NCBI GenBank assembly: GCA_910576895.1
Contig: CAJTJZ010000025.1
Coordinates: forward strand, 1-29,619
Length of the DNA stretch: 29,619 nucleotides
DNA from: an uncultured Lachnospiraceae bacterium
GTDB taxonomy: Bacteria; Bacillota; Clostridia; Lachnospirales; Lachnospiraceae
Direction of reading: 5' to 3'
Numbering within the stretch: the first letter of the stretch is position 1; every line of letters begins with the position of its first letter. Both the position numbers and the translations under genes were made by a program. The notes under the pieces were generated by a model. It was not told where the DNA came from. It saw only the letters and a list, made by a program, of their open reading frames with translations, and did no database searches. Shown here piece after piece: positions 22,638 through 29,619 of the stretch.

Positions 22638-25277
22638 TTATGATAATTGCTGTTTTAATACAGAAACTGCTTGTTTTATAGCACTTTCTATACCATCTAT
22701 ATTTTTTCCCCCAGCTTGTGCCATATTTGGACGTCCACCACCGCCACCACCAACAAGCTTTGCAATTTCTTTGATTAAATTTCCTGCATGAGCACCAGCT
22801 TTCATGGCAGGTTCTGTTGCCATTGCCAAAAGACTGACTTTTTCATCCTTTGCAGAGGCTAAAAGAATGACACCATTTTCAAGTTTTTCTTTTAATTTAT
22901 CACCAAGTGTACGAAGTCCATTCATATCCATATTTTCTACTTTTGCAGCAAGTAATTTTATTCCATTAATTTCTTGAACTTGATCCATAACAGAACCTAT
23001 TTCATTTTGTGCAAGCTTATTTTTAAGACTTTCATTTTCTGATTTTAAGTTTTTAATTTCTGCTGCCATATGCTCAAACTTCTTTGCTAATTGTGCAGGT
23101 TCTGTATGTGCTATATTAGCAACTCCTGTAAGTTGCTTTTCTAGTTCTTTATAATATTCTAATACACCATCTCCAGTCAATGCTTCTATACGGCGTACTC
23201 CTGCTGCAATCCCTGTTTCTGATAAAATTTTAAAAGCAACAATGGAATCCGTATTTTTTACATGTGTACCACCACAAAGTTCTGTACTAAACTCTCCTAT
23301 TGTAACAACACGAACTGTTTCTCCATATTTTTCACCAAATAATGCCATTGCCCCTGTCTTTCTTGCTTCTTCTAATGACATTTCCTTTGTAAGAACAGTA
23401 AGTTGATTTTTAATTTCCCTATTTACTATCATTTCTACTTTTTCAATTTCTTCTTCTGTCATAGCAGAAAAATGCGTAAAATCAAAACGAAGCCTATCTT
23501 TATCTACATAAGAACCTGCCTGTTCTACATGTGTTCCAAGCACAAGACGAAGTGCTTTTTGTAATAAATGGGTTGCACTATGATTTTTACAAGTATCGTT
23601 TCTTCTTTCTTTCTCAACTTCCAAAGTAACGATATCTCTTACCTGAAAAGTGCCAGAAAGTACCTTTCCAACATGACCGATTTTTCCACCCTGTAATTTT
23701 ATGGTATCCTCTACTTGAAATACAGAAGTCCCAACAGAAATTGTTCCCATATCGGCTGCTTGTCCACCCATAGTTGCATAAAATGGTGTTTCTTCCACAA
23801 GGATAGTACCATGTTGTCCTTCTTCTAAAGATGGTACTAATGCTTCGTCTGTTGTTAAAACAGAAATCTTAGAAGTATGTTTTAATCTATCATAGCCAAC
23901 AAATTTTGAAGTAATTTCTGGATCAATTGACTGATAAACTGTAATATCACTTCCCATATAGTTTGTTGTTTTTCTTGCATTTCTAGCTGCTTGTCTTTGC
24001 TTTTCCATGCATTTTAAAAATCCATCCAAATCAACCGAAAAGGATTTTTCCTCTAAAATTTCTTTTGTTAAATCTACTGGAAAACCATACGTATCATAAA
24101 GCTTAAAAGCATTTTCTCCTGAAAGCATTGTTTCTTTTTTTGCTTTCATTTCTTCCTCAAAATCAGCAAGAATACTTAAACCTTGATCAATTGTTTTATT
24201 AAACTTTTCTTCTTCCTCCTCTAATACTTTGAAAATAGTTTCCTTTTTTTCCTCTAATTCTGGGTATCCATCCTTTGAAAGCATAATAACTGTTTTACTT
24301 AACTTTGAAAGAAATTTTCCTTTCATTCCAAGCAGTCTTCCATGACGTGCTGCCCGGCGAAGCAGACGGCGTAATACATATCCTCTGCCTTCATTAGAAG
24401 GCAAAATGCCATCGGAAATCATAAAGGTAACAGAACGAATATGATCCGTAATCAACCGCAGAGAAATATCCTTTTTTGGATCTGCTTGATACGTTGTTCC
24501 TGCAATTTCTGCCACTTTATCAAGCAATGTTTTTATTGTATCAATTGCAAAAATAGAATCCACATCTTGTACAATGACAGCAAGACGTTCTAATCCCATA
24601 CCTGTGTCAATATTCTTATTTTCTAATGCTGTATAATTCCCCTCGCCATCACTTTCAAATTGTGTAAATACATTATTCCATACTTCCATATAACGATCAC
24701 ACTCACAACCTACCGTACATCCGGGTTTCCCACAGCCATACTGTTCTCCACGATCATAATAAATTTCAGAACTTGGACCACATGGACCTGCCCCATGTTC
24801 CCAAAAATTATCTTCTTTTCCAAAACGGAAAATACGATTTTCTGGAATCCCAATTTCTTTATTCCAAATAGTAAATGCTTCTTCATCAGATTCAAAAATA
24901 GACGGATATAGTCTATCCTTATCTAATCCTACAACTTCGGTTAAAAATTCCCATGACCATGTAATTGCCTCACGTTTAAAATAATCCCCAAAAGAAAAAT
25001 TTCCAAGCATTTCAAAAAATGTACCATGTCTTGCTGTTTTTCCAACATATTCAATATCTGTAGTACGAATACATTTTTGACAAGTAGCAATCCGTTTCTT
25101 TGGTGGAATTTCCTGTCCTGTAAAATATGGCTTAAACGGTGCCATACCAGCACTAATTAATAAAAGACTATTATCATTATGTGGTACAAGGGAAAAACTT
25201 TTCATCACTAGATGTTCCTTATTTTCAAAAAAATCAAGAAACATTTTTCTAAGTTCATTCACTTTATATGGTTTCAA
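22638..25277 (-). CDS. alaS: Alanyl-tRNA synthetase
   Basis: Charges tRNA-Ala with alanine; cytosolic and essential. 879 residues, normal for the family. The N-terminal class II catalytic core has MFLDFFENKEHLVMKSFSLV, ISAGMAPFKPYF, RHGTFFEMLGNFSFGDYFK (motif 2 region), GCGKPGCTVGCECDRYMEVW and GMGLERLA (motif 3). The editing domain has the zinc-type HxxxH in KNHSATHLLQKAL (about 565) and CGGTHV (about 665). The C-terminal C-Ala domain ends with GGGGGGRPNMAQAGG. The start is a TTG at 25277 preceded by a perfect AGGAGG at 8 nt. It is downstream of the his genes and the small membrane protein on the same strand; hairpins in the leader may separate it. No T-box signature was found. Confidence 0.98.
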   Translation of the reverse strand: MKPYKVNELRKMFLDFFENKEHLVMKSFSLVPHNDNSLLLISAGMAPFKPYFTGQEIPPKKRIATCQKCIRTTDIEYVGKTARHGTFFEMLGNFSFGDYFKREAITWSWEFLTEVVGLDKDRLYPSIFESDEEAFTIWNKEIGIPENRIFRFGKEDNFWEHGAGPCGPSSEIYYDRGEQYGCGKPGCTVGCECDRYMEVWNNVFTQFESDGEGNYTALENKNIDTGMGLERLAVIVQDVDSIFAIDTIKTLLDKVAEIAGTTYQADPKKDISLRLITDHIRSVTFMISDGILPSNEGRGYVLRRLLRRAARHGRLLGMKGKFLSKLSKTVIMLSKDGYPELEEKKETIFKVLEEEEEKFNKTIDQGLSILADFEEEMKAKKETMLSGENAFKLYDTYGFPVDLTKEILEEKSFSVDLDGFLKCMEKQRQAARNARKTTNYMGSDITVYQSIDPEITSKFVGYDRLKHTSKISVLTTDEALVPSLEEGQHGTILVEETPFYATMGGQAADMGTISVGTSVFQVEDTIKLQGGKIGHVGKVLSGTFQVRDIVTLEVEKERRNDTCKNHSATHLLQKALRLVLGTHVEQAGSYVDKDRLRFDFTHFSAMTEEEIEKVEMIVNREIKNQLTVLTKEMSLEEARKTGAMALFGEKYGETVRVVTIGEFSTELCGGTHVKNTDSIVAFKILSETGIAAGVRRIEALTGDGVLEYYKELEKQLTGVANIAHTEPAQLAKKFEHMAAEIKNLKSENESLKNKLAQNEIGSVMDQVQEINGIKLLAAKVENMDMNGLRTLGDKLKEKLENGVILLASAKDEKVSLLAMATEPAMKAGAHAGNLIKEIAKLVGGGGGGRPNMAQAGGKNIDGIESAIKQAVSVLKQQLS

Positions 25278-25337
25278 ATTGATTACCTCCTACATTCTAT
25301 TTTTTTATTTTTTCTTTTAAAAACCCTGACATGAAAT

Positions 25338-25380
25338 TATCGGAAGCAGGCTTATAGATAAGCCATTCCTGCTCCCGATA
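25338..25380 (-). terminator. Strong hairpin in the 130-bp space before alaS
   Basis: TATCGGAAGCAGG (25338-25350) pairs with CCTGCTCCCGATA (25368-25380), 12 of 13 positions, and the intervening GGCTTAT/ATAAGCC can extend or compete with it. A second small stem GCCAA/TTGGC lies at 25383-25402. On the minus strand the stem is followed by ATTTCATG and, 12-15 nt later, GGGTTTTT. It may terminate the his/small-protein transcript or be part of the alaS leader; the usual T-box elements are absent. Confidence 0.5.
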
Positions 25381-25407
25381 GTGCCAACTGTCTGTCCTTG
25401 GCTATTT

Positions 25408-25539
25408 CTAATCCTTCTTTTGTTTTGCTGTTTTTTTATCACGCAGCACTTTTCCCACATAAATACCACCTACACAACTAACTGCAATGGTAATAATATA
25501 TTGCAGTGATGCTGTCAGTAAATGTCCAAGAAACATCAT
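25408..25539 (-). CDS. Small single-span membrane protein (43 residues)
   Basis: The frame reads MMFLGHLLTASLQYI, then TIAVSCVGGIYVGKV, then LRDKKTAKQKKD and TAG. An N-terminal hydrophobic segment of about 25 residues with Gly motifs is followed by a strongly basic tail, giving an N-out/C-in single-span layout. AGAAAGGAAG lies 6-10 nt before the ATG at 25539, a good ribosome site; a second ATG follows immediately. It sits 38 nt after the hisIE stop, in the same direction, and just before the alaS leader hairpin, so it is probably the last gene of the his transcript. I do not recognise a named family. Length, ribosome site and composition all argue that it is real. Confidence 0.7.
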   Translation of the reverse strand: MMFLGHLLTASLQYIITIAVSCVGGIYVGKVLRDKKTAKQKKD

Positions 25540-25577
25540 AAGAAACACTTCCTTTCTGCCAGCTTTTTAAATTTTTA

Positions 25578-26837
25578 TCATTGCCGGCGGTTTACAAGCT
25601 CTTTTACAATATCCTGCCAATCTAAATCACATTCTGCCATAAGTACCATTAAATGATATAGAAAATCGGCAATTTCATATTTTAATTCTTCTGCATCTGG
25701 ATTTTTTGCTGCAATTACAATTTCTGTTGCTTCTTCTCCACACTTTTTTAAAATCTTATCAATTCCTTTATCAAATAAATAATTTGTATAAGATCCTTCT
25801 TTTGGATGTTGTTTTCTTTCCAAAATTGTTTGATAATCTTCTATTAAAATGGATAGTGGATTTCTATCCTTATAATTTCTATTTGCAATTTCATGAAAGA
25901 AACAACTTCTATTTCCTGTATGACAAGCTGCCCCTACTTGATCAACCTTTGCTAAAAGCGTATCATTATCACAATCAAGATTTAAAGATTTCATATATTG
26001 ATAATGTCCTGAAGTATCTCCTTTGCACCAAAGTTCCTGACGACTTCTGCTATAATAAGTCATTCTTCCTGTTGCAATCGTATGTTCAAAAGCTTCTCTA
26101 TTCATATATGCAACCATTAAAACTTCATTTGTTTTATAATCCTGTGCCACTACGGGAAGGAGTCCCTCAGAATTTAACTTAAAATCATCAAAAGAAACGC
26201 TGCTCTCATATAGATTAACAGAAATTCCATTTTCTTTTAAAGAGGCTTTTGCTTTCATAAGATTTTTTTCTCGATAATAGTTTGTTGCAACACCATAGAT
26301 AGAAAGCTCCATCAATTCTTGAATATTATTGCGAATTAAACTATCACGAATCATAATAGGAAGCTTACAACTCTTTATATTTTCTTTTAATGTTTCTGAA
26401 ATTTCTATATGTTTTAATAAAATACCACCAACATTCAGTGATTGATATTCTTTTATATTCTCCTGTTTAGAGAAATTTCCTTTTGAATCCACTTCTATCC
26501 AAATCTTTCCGCCAAAACGAGAACTTCCTTCAAGCAGTGCTTCTTTATGTTTCAGTAATGCTTCTTTTATAACAACTTTATCTGCTCCTGTATAAAATCC
26601 TTTTTTTATATCTTCAAAACGAAGTACATACAATCCAATCATAAATGGAATTTCAATTTGTTTTCCTACTTCTTTTGCAAGATGAAGAAATTCTTCTCTT
26701 GTTGCAGAATCTGTTGCATAATTATATAAAAATATTTCATCTGCACCTTCTAATGCATATCTTTTCGCTGTTTCTACTACATTTTTTGGATACTCATTTT
26801 CTGCATTGATATAAGTAATTAGTTTTTTATCCGACAT
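25578..26837 (-). CDS. hisIE: HisIE with an N-terminal HisF-like domain
   Basis: Phosphoribosyl-AMP cyclohydrolase and phosphoribosyl-ATP pyrophosphatase, steps 3 and 2 of histidine synthesis. 419 residues from the ATG at 26837 (GAAAGG 10 nt upstream), about twice the size of ordinary HisIE. Residues about 5-205 are HisF-like (LEGADEIFLYNY, TGADKVVIKEALL) but lack the GGG phosphate loop (MIGLYVLRFEDI) and the N-terminal catalytic Asp (INAENEYPKN), so this part is probably not a synthase. HisI (about 213-320) has MTYYSRSRQELWCKGDTSGH, DCDNDTLLAKVDQVGAACHTG and SCFFHEI. HisE (about 335-415) has YLFDKGIDKILKKCGEEATE and YEIADFLYHLMVLM. It follows hisA by 85 nt. Confidence 0.92.
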   Translation of the reverse strand: MSDKKLITYINAENEYPKNVVETAKRYALEGADEIFLYNYATDSATREEFLHLAKEVGKQIEIPFMIGLYVLRFEDIKKGFYTGADKVVIKEALLKHKEALLEGSSRFGGKIWIEVDSKGNFSKQENIKEYQSLNVGGILLKHIEISETLKENIKSCKLPIMIRDSLIRNNIQELMELSIYGVATNYYREKNLMKAKASLKENGISVNLYESSVSFDDFKLNSEGLLPVVAQDYKTNEVLMVAYMNREAFEHTIATGRMTYYSRSRQELWCKGDTSGHYQYMKSLNLDCDNDTLLAKVDQVGAACHTGNRSCFFHEIANRNYKDRNPLSILIEDYQTILERKQHPKEGSYTNYLFDKGIDKILKKCGEEATEIVIAAKNPDAEELKYEIADFLYHLMVLMAECDLDWQDIVKELVNRRQ

Positions 26838-26922
26838 GAAACAACAACCTTTCATAAGTTAAGTTATAATCCATTAAGAAACTATCGATCAATCTATTAC
26901 TTCTTGTTATTCTTTTCATAAT

Positions 26923-27642
26923 TTATGAATTGTTCGCATAAGTTTCTAATGCATCTTTTAAGGAAATAGAGCCATCATACAATGCTTTTCCTACAATTAC
27001 TTTTGGTGCATGAATACTATTTATCATTTCCAATTCCTTTTTACTAGAAATACCGCCTGCAACCATAACTTCTATTCCACTGATACTAAGCATTTCTTCC
27101 ATATGTTCAATATTTGGACCATTTAAAACACTGTCAATATCTGTATAAGCAATTCTGTGAACACCGTAACTTCGCATCGTTCTTGCCATATTTACGGAAT
27201 TAAATGAACTTAATTTTGCCCAACCATCAGTTGTTACCATTCCATTAATTGCATCAATACTTACAATGATTTTTTCTGCTGGCAATACCTGCAATAAATC
27301 ACGTATAAACAATGGTTTTTCTACTGCCTTTGTACCAATGACCGCCGAATCTGCACCTAAACGAAGAACATTCTCAATATCCTTAATTGTTCTAAGACCG
27401 CCTCCTACCTGAATTGGAATGGAAACCGCTTCTGCAATGCTGCGAATCGCATCTTCATTCACAAGCCGTCCTACAAGGACACCATCCATATCTACAATAT
27501 GAATCGTAGATGCCCCCTGTTCCTCCCAGTATTTCGCTGCCTTAACTGGAGATGATGAAAAAATCTCCATAGCATGATAATTGTCATGCTGAATTTTAAT
27601 ACAGCAACCATTTCTAATATGCATCGATGGTACGATATCCAT
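26923..27642 (-). CDS. hisA: HisA-family isomerase with altered catalytic residue
   Basis: By family, isomerises ProFAR to PRFAR, step 4 of histidine synthesis. 239 residues from the ATG at 27642, chosen because GGAGG lies 8 nt upstream; the ATG at 27657 overlaps that ribosome site. The (beta/alpha)8 phosphate loops are intact: IQVGGGLRT, VMVAGGISS and VIVGKALYDG. The second catalytic Asp is kept (VSIDAINGMVTTDGWAK). The N-terminal strand reads MDIVPSMHIRNGCCIKI, where other HisA proteins have PAIDL: position 8, Asp in T. maritima HisA, is His. The TDI loop is also unusual (TDIDSVLNGPN). It may be a divergent HisA or have another role. It sits between hisB and hisIE in a tight run. Confidence 0.88.
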   Translation of the reverse strand: MDIVPSMHIRNGCCIKIQHDNYHAMEIFSSSPVKAAKYWEEQGASTIHIVDMDGVLVGRLVNEDAIRSIAEAVSIPIQVGGGLRTIKDIENVLRLGADSAVIGTKAVEKPLFIRDLLQVLPAEKIIVSIDAINGMVTTDGWAKLSSFNSVNMARTMRSYGVHRIAYTDIDSVLNGPNIEHMEEMLSISGIEVMVAGGISSKKELEMINSIHAPKVIVGKALYDGSISLKDALETYANNS

Positions 27643-27673
27643 TTCCTGCTCCTCCATTTTCTAATGACAATAC

Positions 27674-28261
27674 TTATATGACTCCTTTTGTGGAAAGCAC
27701 TCCATTAATCCGTGTATCTATTTTCGTTGCCTGATCAAGTGCTTTCGCAAATGCTTTAAACATTGCTTCTATTATATGATGATTATTTTCCCCATCCAAC
27801 ATTTTTATATGTAAATTCATACCAGCAGAATAAGAAATGGCATAAAAAAATTCTTTCACTAATTCCGTATCTAAACTTCCAACACGTTCTGCTGTAAAAT
27901 CTACATGATAAACAAGATATGGCCGTCCGGATAAATCTAATGCACATAAAACAAGTGTTTCATCCATTGGCAATAAAGCAGAACCATAACGGATAATCCC
28001 TTCCTTTTCACCAATTGCTTCTTTTATCGCTTGCCCTAATACAATTCCTATATCCTCTATTGTATGATGACCATCTACATAAAGATCTCCCTGCACATTA
28101 CAAGTTAAATCAAAAAAACCATGCTTTGCAAAACCTGTTAGCATATGATCGAAAAAACCAATCCCTGTATTAACTTTAGCATTTCCTTTCCCATCAATAC
28201 AAAGAGAAAGCTCAATATCTGTTTCCTTTGTTTTGCGATGAATTGATGAACTTCTTGGCAT
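27674..28261 (-). CDS. hisB: Imidazoleglycerol-phosphate dehydratase
   Basis: Step 6 of histidine synthesis, making imidazole-acetol phosphate. 195 residues, the usual length for monofunctional HisB without the phosphatase domain. Both Mn-binding repeats are visible: VDGHHTIEDIGI (about 66-74) and NNHHIIEAMFKAFAKAL (about 160-175), with the N-terminal TGIGFFDHMLTGFAKHG and the MDETLVLCALDLSGRPYL segment. The C-terminus STKGVI is the normal end. It lies 33 nt after hisD and about 30 nt before hisA, within one operon. Confidence 0.97.
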   Translation of the reverse strand: MPRSSSIHRKTKETDIELSLCIDGKGNAKVNTGIGFFDHMLTGFAKHGFFDLTCNVQGDLYVDGHHTIEDIGIVLGQAIKEAIGEKEGIIRYGSALLPMDETLVLCALDLSGRPYLVYHVDFTAERVGSLDTELVKEFFYAISYSAGMNLHIKMLDGENNHHIIEAMFKAFAKALDQATKIDTRINGVLSTKGVI

Positions 28262-28294
28262 TTTTTCCTCTTTTCTGCTGTTTCTAAAAAACGG

Positions 28295-29596
28295 CTATTT
28301 TTTTTCATTCTCAAACCGAACAGCAATCGAATTTGCATGACCTGTAAACCCTTCTGCTTTTGCAAATATCTCAATATCCTTATGTACTTTCTCTAAAGCT
28401 TCCCTAGAATAAGAAATAATACTAGATTTCTTTACAAAATCATCAACGCTAAGTGGTGAGAAAAATTTCGCTGTTCCATTTGTTGGCAAAATATGATTTG
28501 GTCCTGCAAAATAATCGCCAAGCGGTTCACTGCTATATTCTCCAAGGAAAATTGCTCCTGCATTTTGAATCCTTGTCATTGTCCCAAAAGGATCTTTTGT
28601 TACAATTTCCAAATGTTCCGAAGCAATTTCATTTACTGTATCAATTGCTTCTTCCATCGAGGCTGCAATTAAAATATAACCATAATTTTGCAAGGATTTT
28701 TCAAGAATTTCTTTTCTAGAAAGTACCTGTAAAAAGTCATCTACTTCTTTTGATACTTGCTCTGCCAATGCTCTACTTGTTGTTACTAAAATAGCAGATG
28801 CCATTTCATCATGTTCTGCCTGACTTAAAAGATCTGCTGCCACATAACGTGGGTTTGCTGTTTCATCTGCCAGTACAAGGATTTCACTTGGTCCTGCAAC
28901 AGAATCAATACTTACATGACCATAGACTGCTTTTTTTGCAAGTGCTACATAAATATTTCCCGGTCCGCAAATCTTATCCACTTTTGGAATGCTCTTAGTA
29001 CCATAAGCAAGTGCTGCAATTGCTTGTGCACCACCCACTTTATAAATTTCATGAACACCTGCTTCTCTTGCTGCAACTGCTGTTGTACTTACAATATTTC
29101 CATCTCTTCCCGGTGGTGTTACCATAACAATACGATTCACCCCTGCAACAGATGCTGGAATTACATTCATTAAGACAGAAGATGGATAAGCTGCTTTTCC
29201 ACCCGGTACATAAATACCCACTTTTTCAATTGGTGTAATTTTCTGTCCAAGAATCGAACCATTTGGCTTACTATCAAACCAGCTATAACGCTTTTGTTTT
29301 TCATGATATTCACGAATATTTGCAATTGCTTTTTGTATAACATTAATTAACTCTTTATCTACTTGTTTATAAGCTTTTTCTATTTCTTCTTCTGTTACAC
29401 GAAGATTTTGTGCATTTAATATTACCTTATCAAATTTTTCAGAATAATCAAAAACAGCTTGATCTCCATGCATTTTAACATCTTCTAAAATTCCATTGAC
29501 TACCTGTTCAAATTTTCCATAACTGCTCGGACTTCTCTTTAGTAAATTTTCAAGGATATTTTTCCTTGTTTCTTCTGTTAATTCTACTATTCTCAT
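28295..29596 (-). CDS. hisD: Histidinol dehydrogenase
   Basis: Oxidises L-histidinol to L-histidine in two NAD-dependent steps; a zinc enzyme. 433 residues from the ATG at 29596, preceded by AAGGAGG at 5 nt; an in-frame TTG at 29614 would include the ribosome site. Visible are VGIYVPGGKAAYPSSVLMNV, MVTPPGRDG, GGAQAIAALAYGT, KICGPGNIYVALAKK, DSVAGPSEILVLAD, the zinc/active segment LLSQAEHDEMASA, ASEHLEI (catalytic Glu-His) and AGPNHILPT. The first residues (MRIVELTEETRKNILENLL) are complete, so the gene is whole. It is the first his gene in the window; hisG is expected just beyond the right edge. Confidence 0.97.
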   Translation of the reverse strand: MRIVELTEETRKNILENLLKRSPSSYGKFEQVVNGILEDVKMHGDQAVFDYSEKFDKVILNAQNLRVTEEEIEKAYKQVDKELINVIQKAIANIREYHEKQKRYSWFDSKPNGSILGQKITPIEKVGIYVPGGKAAYPSSVLMNVIPASVAGVNRIVMVTPPGRDGNIVSTTAVAAREAGVHEIYKVGGAQAIAALAYGTKSIPKVDKICGPGNIYVALAKKAVYGHVSIDSVAGPSEILVLADETANPRYVAADLLSQAEHDEMASAILVTTSRALAEQVSKEVDDFLQVLSRKEILEKSLQNYGYILIAASMEEAIDTVNEIASEHLEIVTKDPFGTMTRIQNAGAIFLGEYSSEPLGDYFAGPNHILPTNGTAKFFSPLSVDDFVKKSSIISYSREALEKVHKDIEIFAKAEGFTGHANSIAVRFENEKK

Positions 29597-29619
29597 AACA
29601 ACCTCCTTGAGCAATAAGC

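Noticed and set aside
22597..22791. Plus-strand open frame opposite the end of alaS, with a poly-Pro run
   Set aside because: It is the antisense image of the Gly-rich alaS C-terminus and has no ribosome site.
25278..25407. T-box riboswitch before alaS
   Set aside because: No AGGGTGG-type antiterminator element or specifier stem could be found in only 130 bp.
26827..26919. 30-codon minus-strand frame between hisA and hisIE, overlapping the hisIE start
   Set aside because: No ribosome site before its ATG and no recognisable composition; most likely chance, though translational coupling cannot be excluded.
1..29619. tRNA or rRNA genes
   Set aside because: No cloverleaf-type GC-richer stretch with a TTCGANNC-like T-arm or rRNA sequence was noticed; the only GC-richer non-coding region is the element at 22139-22487, which does not fit either.

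Overview
The window looks like chromosome of a low-GC, anaerobic, gut-type Clostridia, most likely Lachnospiraceae. The grounds are the strongly AT-rich sequence, AddAB instead of RecBCD, a soluble [FeFe]-hydrogenase-like chemosensor fused to a methyl-accepting domain, a HisIE protein with a HisF-like N-terminus, and consensus GGAGG ribosome sites. The genus cannot be fixed from sequence alone. Everything from 3451 to the right end (about 26 kb) is coded on the minus strand; only two genes at the left end are on the plus strand.

Left end (1-4929). Positions 1-78 are the broken end of a paralogue of the AraC/BtrH-like gene at 3682-4929. Between the two lies an AT-rich plus-strand pair: a secreted protein of unknown family (589-1065) and a large lipoprotein combining a propeller-like region with an ABC-type solute-binding domain (1180-3369). 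Strong hairpins follow each. The AraC/BtrH-like gene is itself interrupted by an in-frame TAA; its C-terminal 76 codons continue in the same frame to 3451.

Surface-glycan and accessory block (5029-9121): glf (UDP-galactopyranose mutase), a polytopic membrane protein of DUF6056/GT-C type, a small protein resembling the ADP-ribosyltransferase-like fold, and a HAD hydrolase. They overlap or are closely spaced, so they are probably one transcript.

Toxin-antitoxin and repair block (9215-18098): hicA-hicB have their own near-consensus promoter with a palindrome in its spacer. Upstream on the minus strand is addB-addA followed by a CYTH-domain protein. A cluster of short palindromic repeats separates addB from the next gene.

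Sensing block (18300-22117): a soluble sensor with two ferredoxin clusters, an H-cluster domain, another Fe-S motif and an MCP signalling domain, and a separate classical transmembrane MCP. Between the MCP and alaS lies a non-coding element of about 350 bp (22139-22487). Two hairpin repeats in the same orientation bracket a highly structured core. This resembles an IS200/IS605-type element without transposase or TnpB, possibly keeping an omega-RNA-like scaffold, and I consider it the most interesting feature of the window.

Right end (22638-29596): alaS (TTG start), a previously easy-to-miss 43-residue membrane protein, and a histidine operon segment hisD-hisB-hisA-hisIE. HisA has His at the position of the catalytic Asp8, and HisIE carries a degenerate HisF-like domain. 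No hisH or hisF is present between them; hisG would be expected beyond the right edge.
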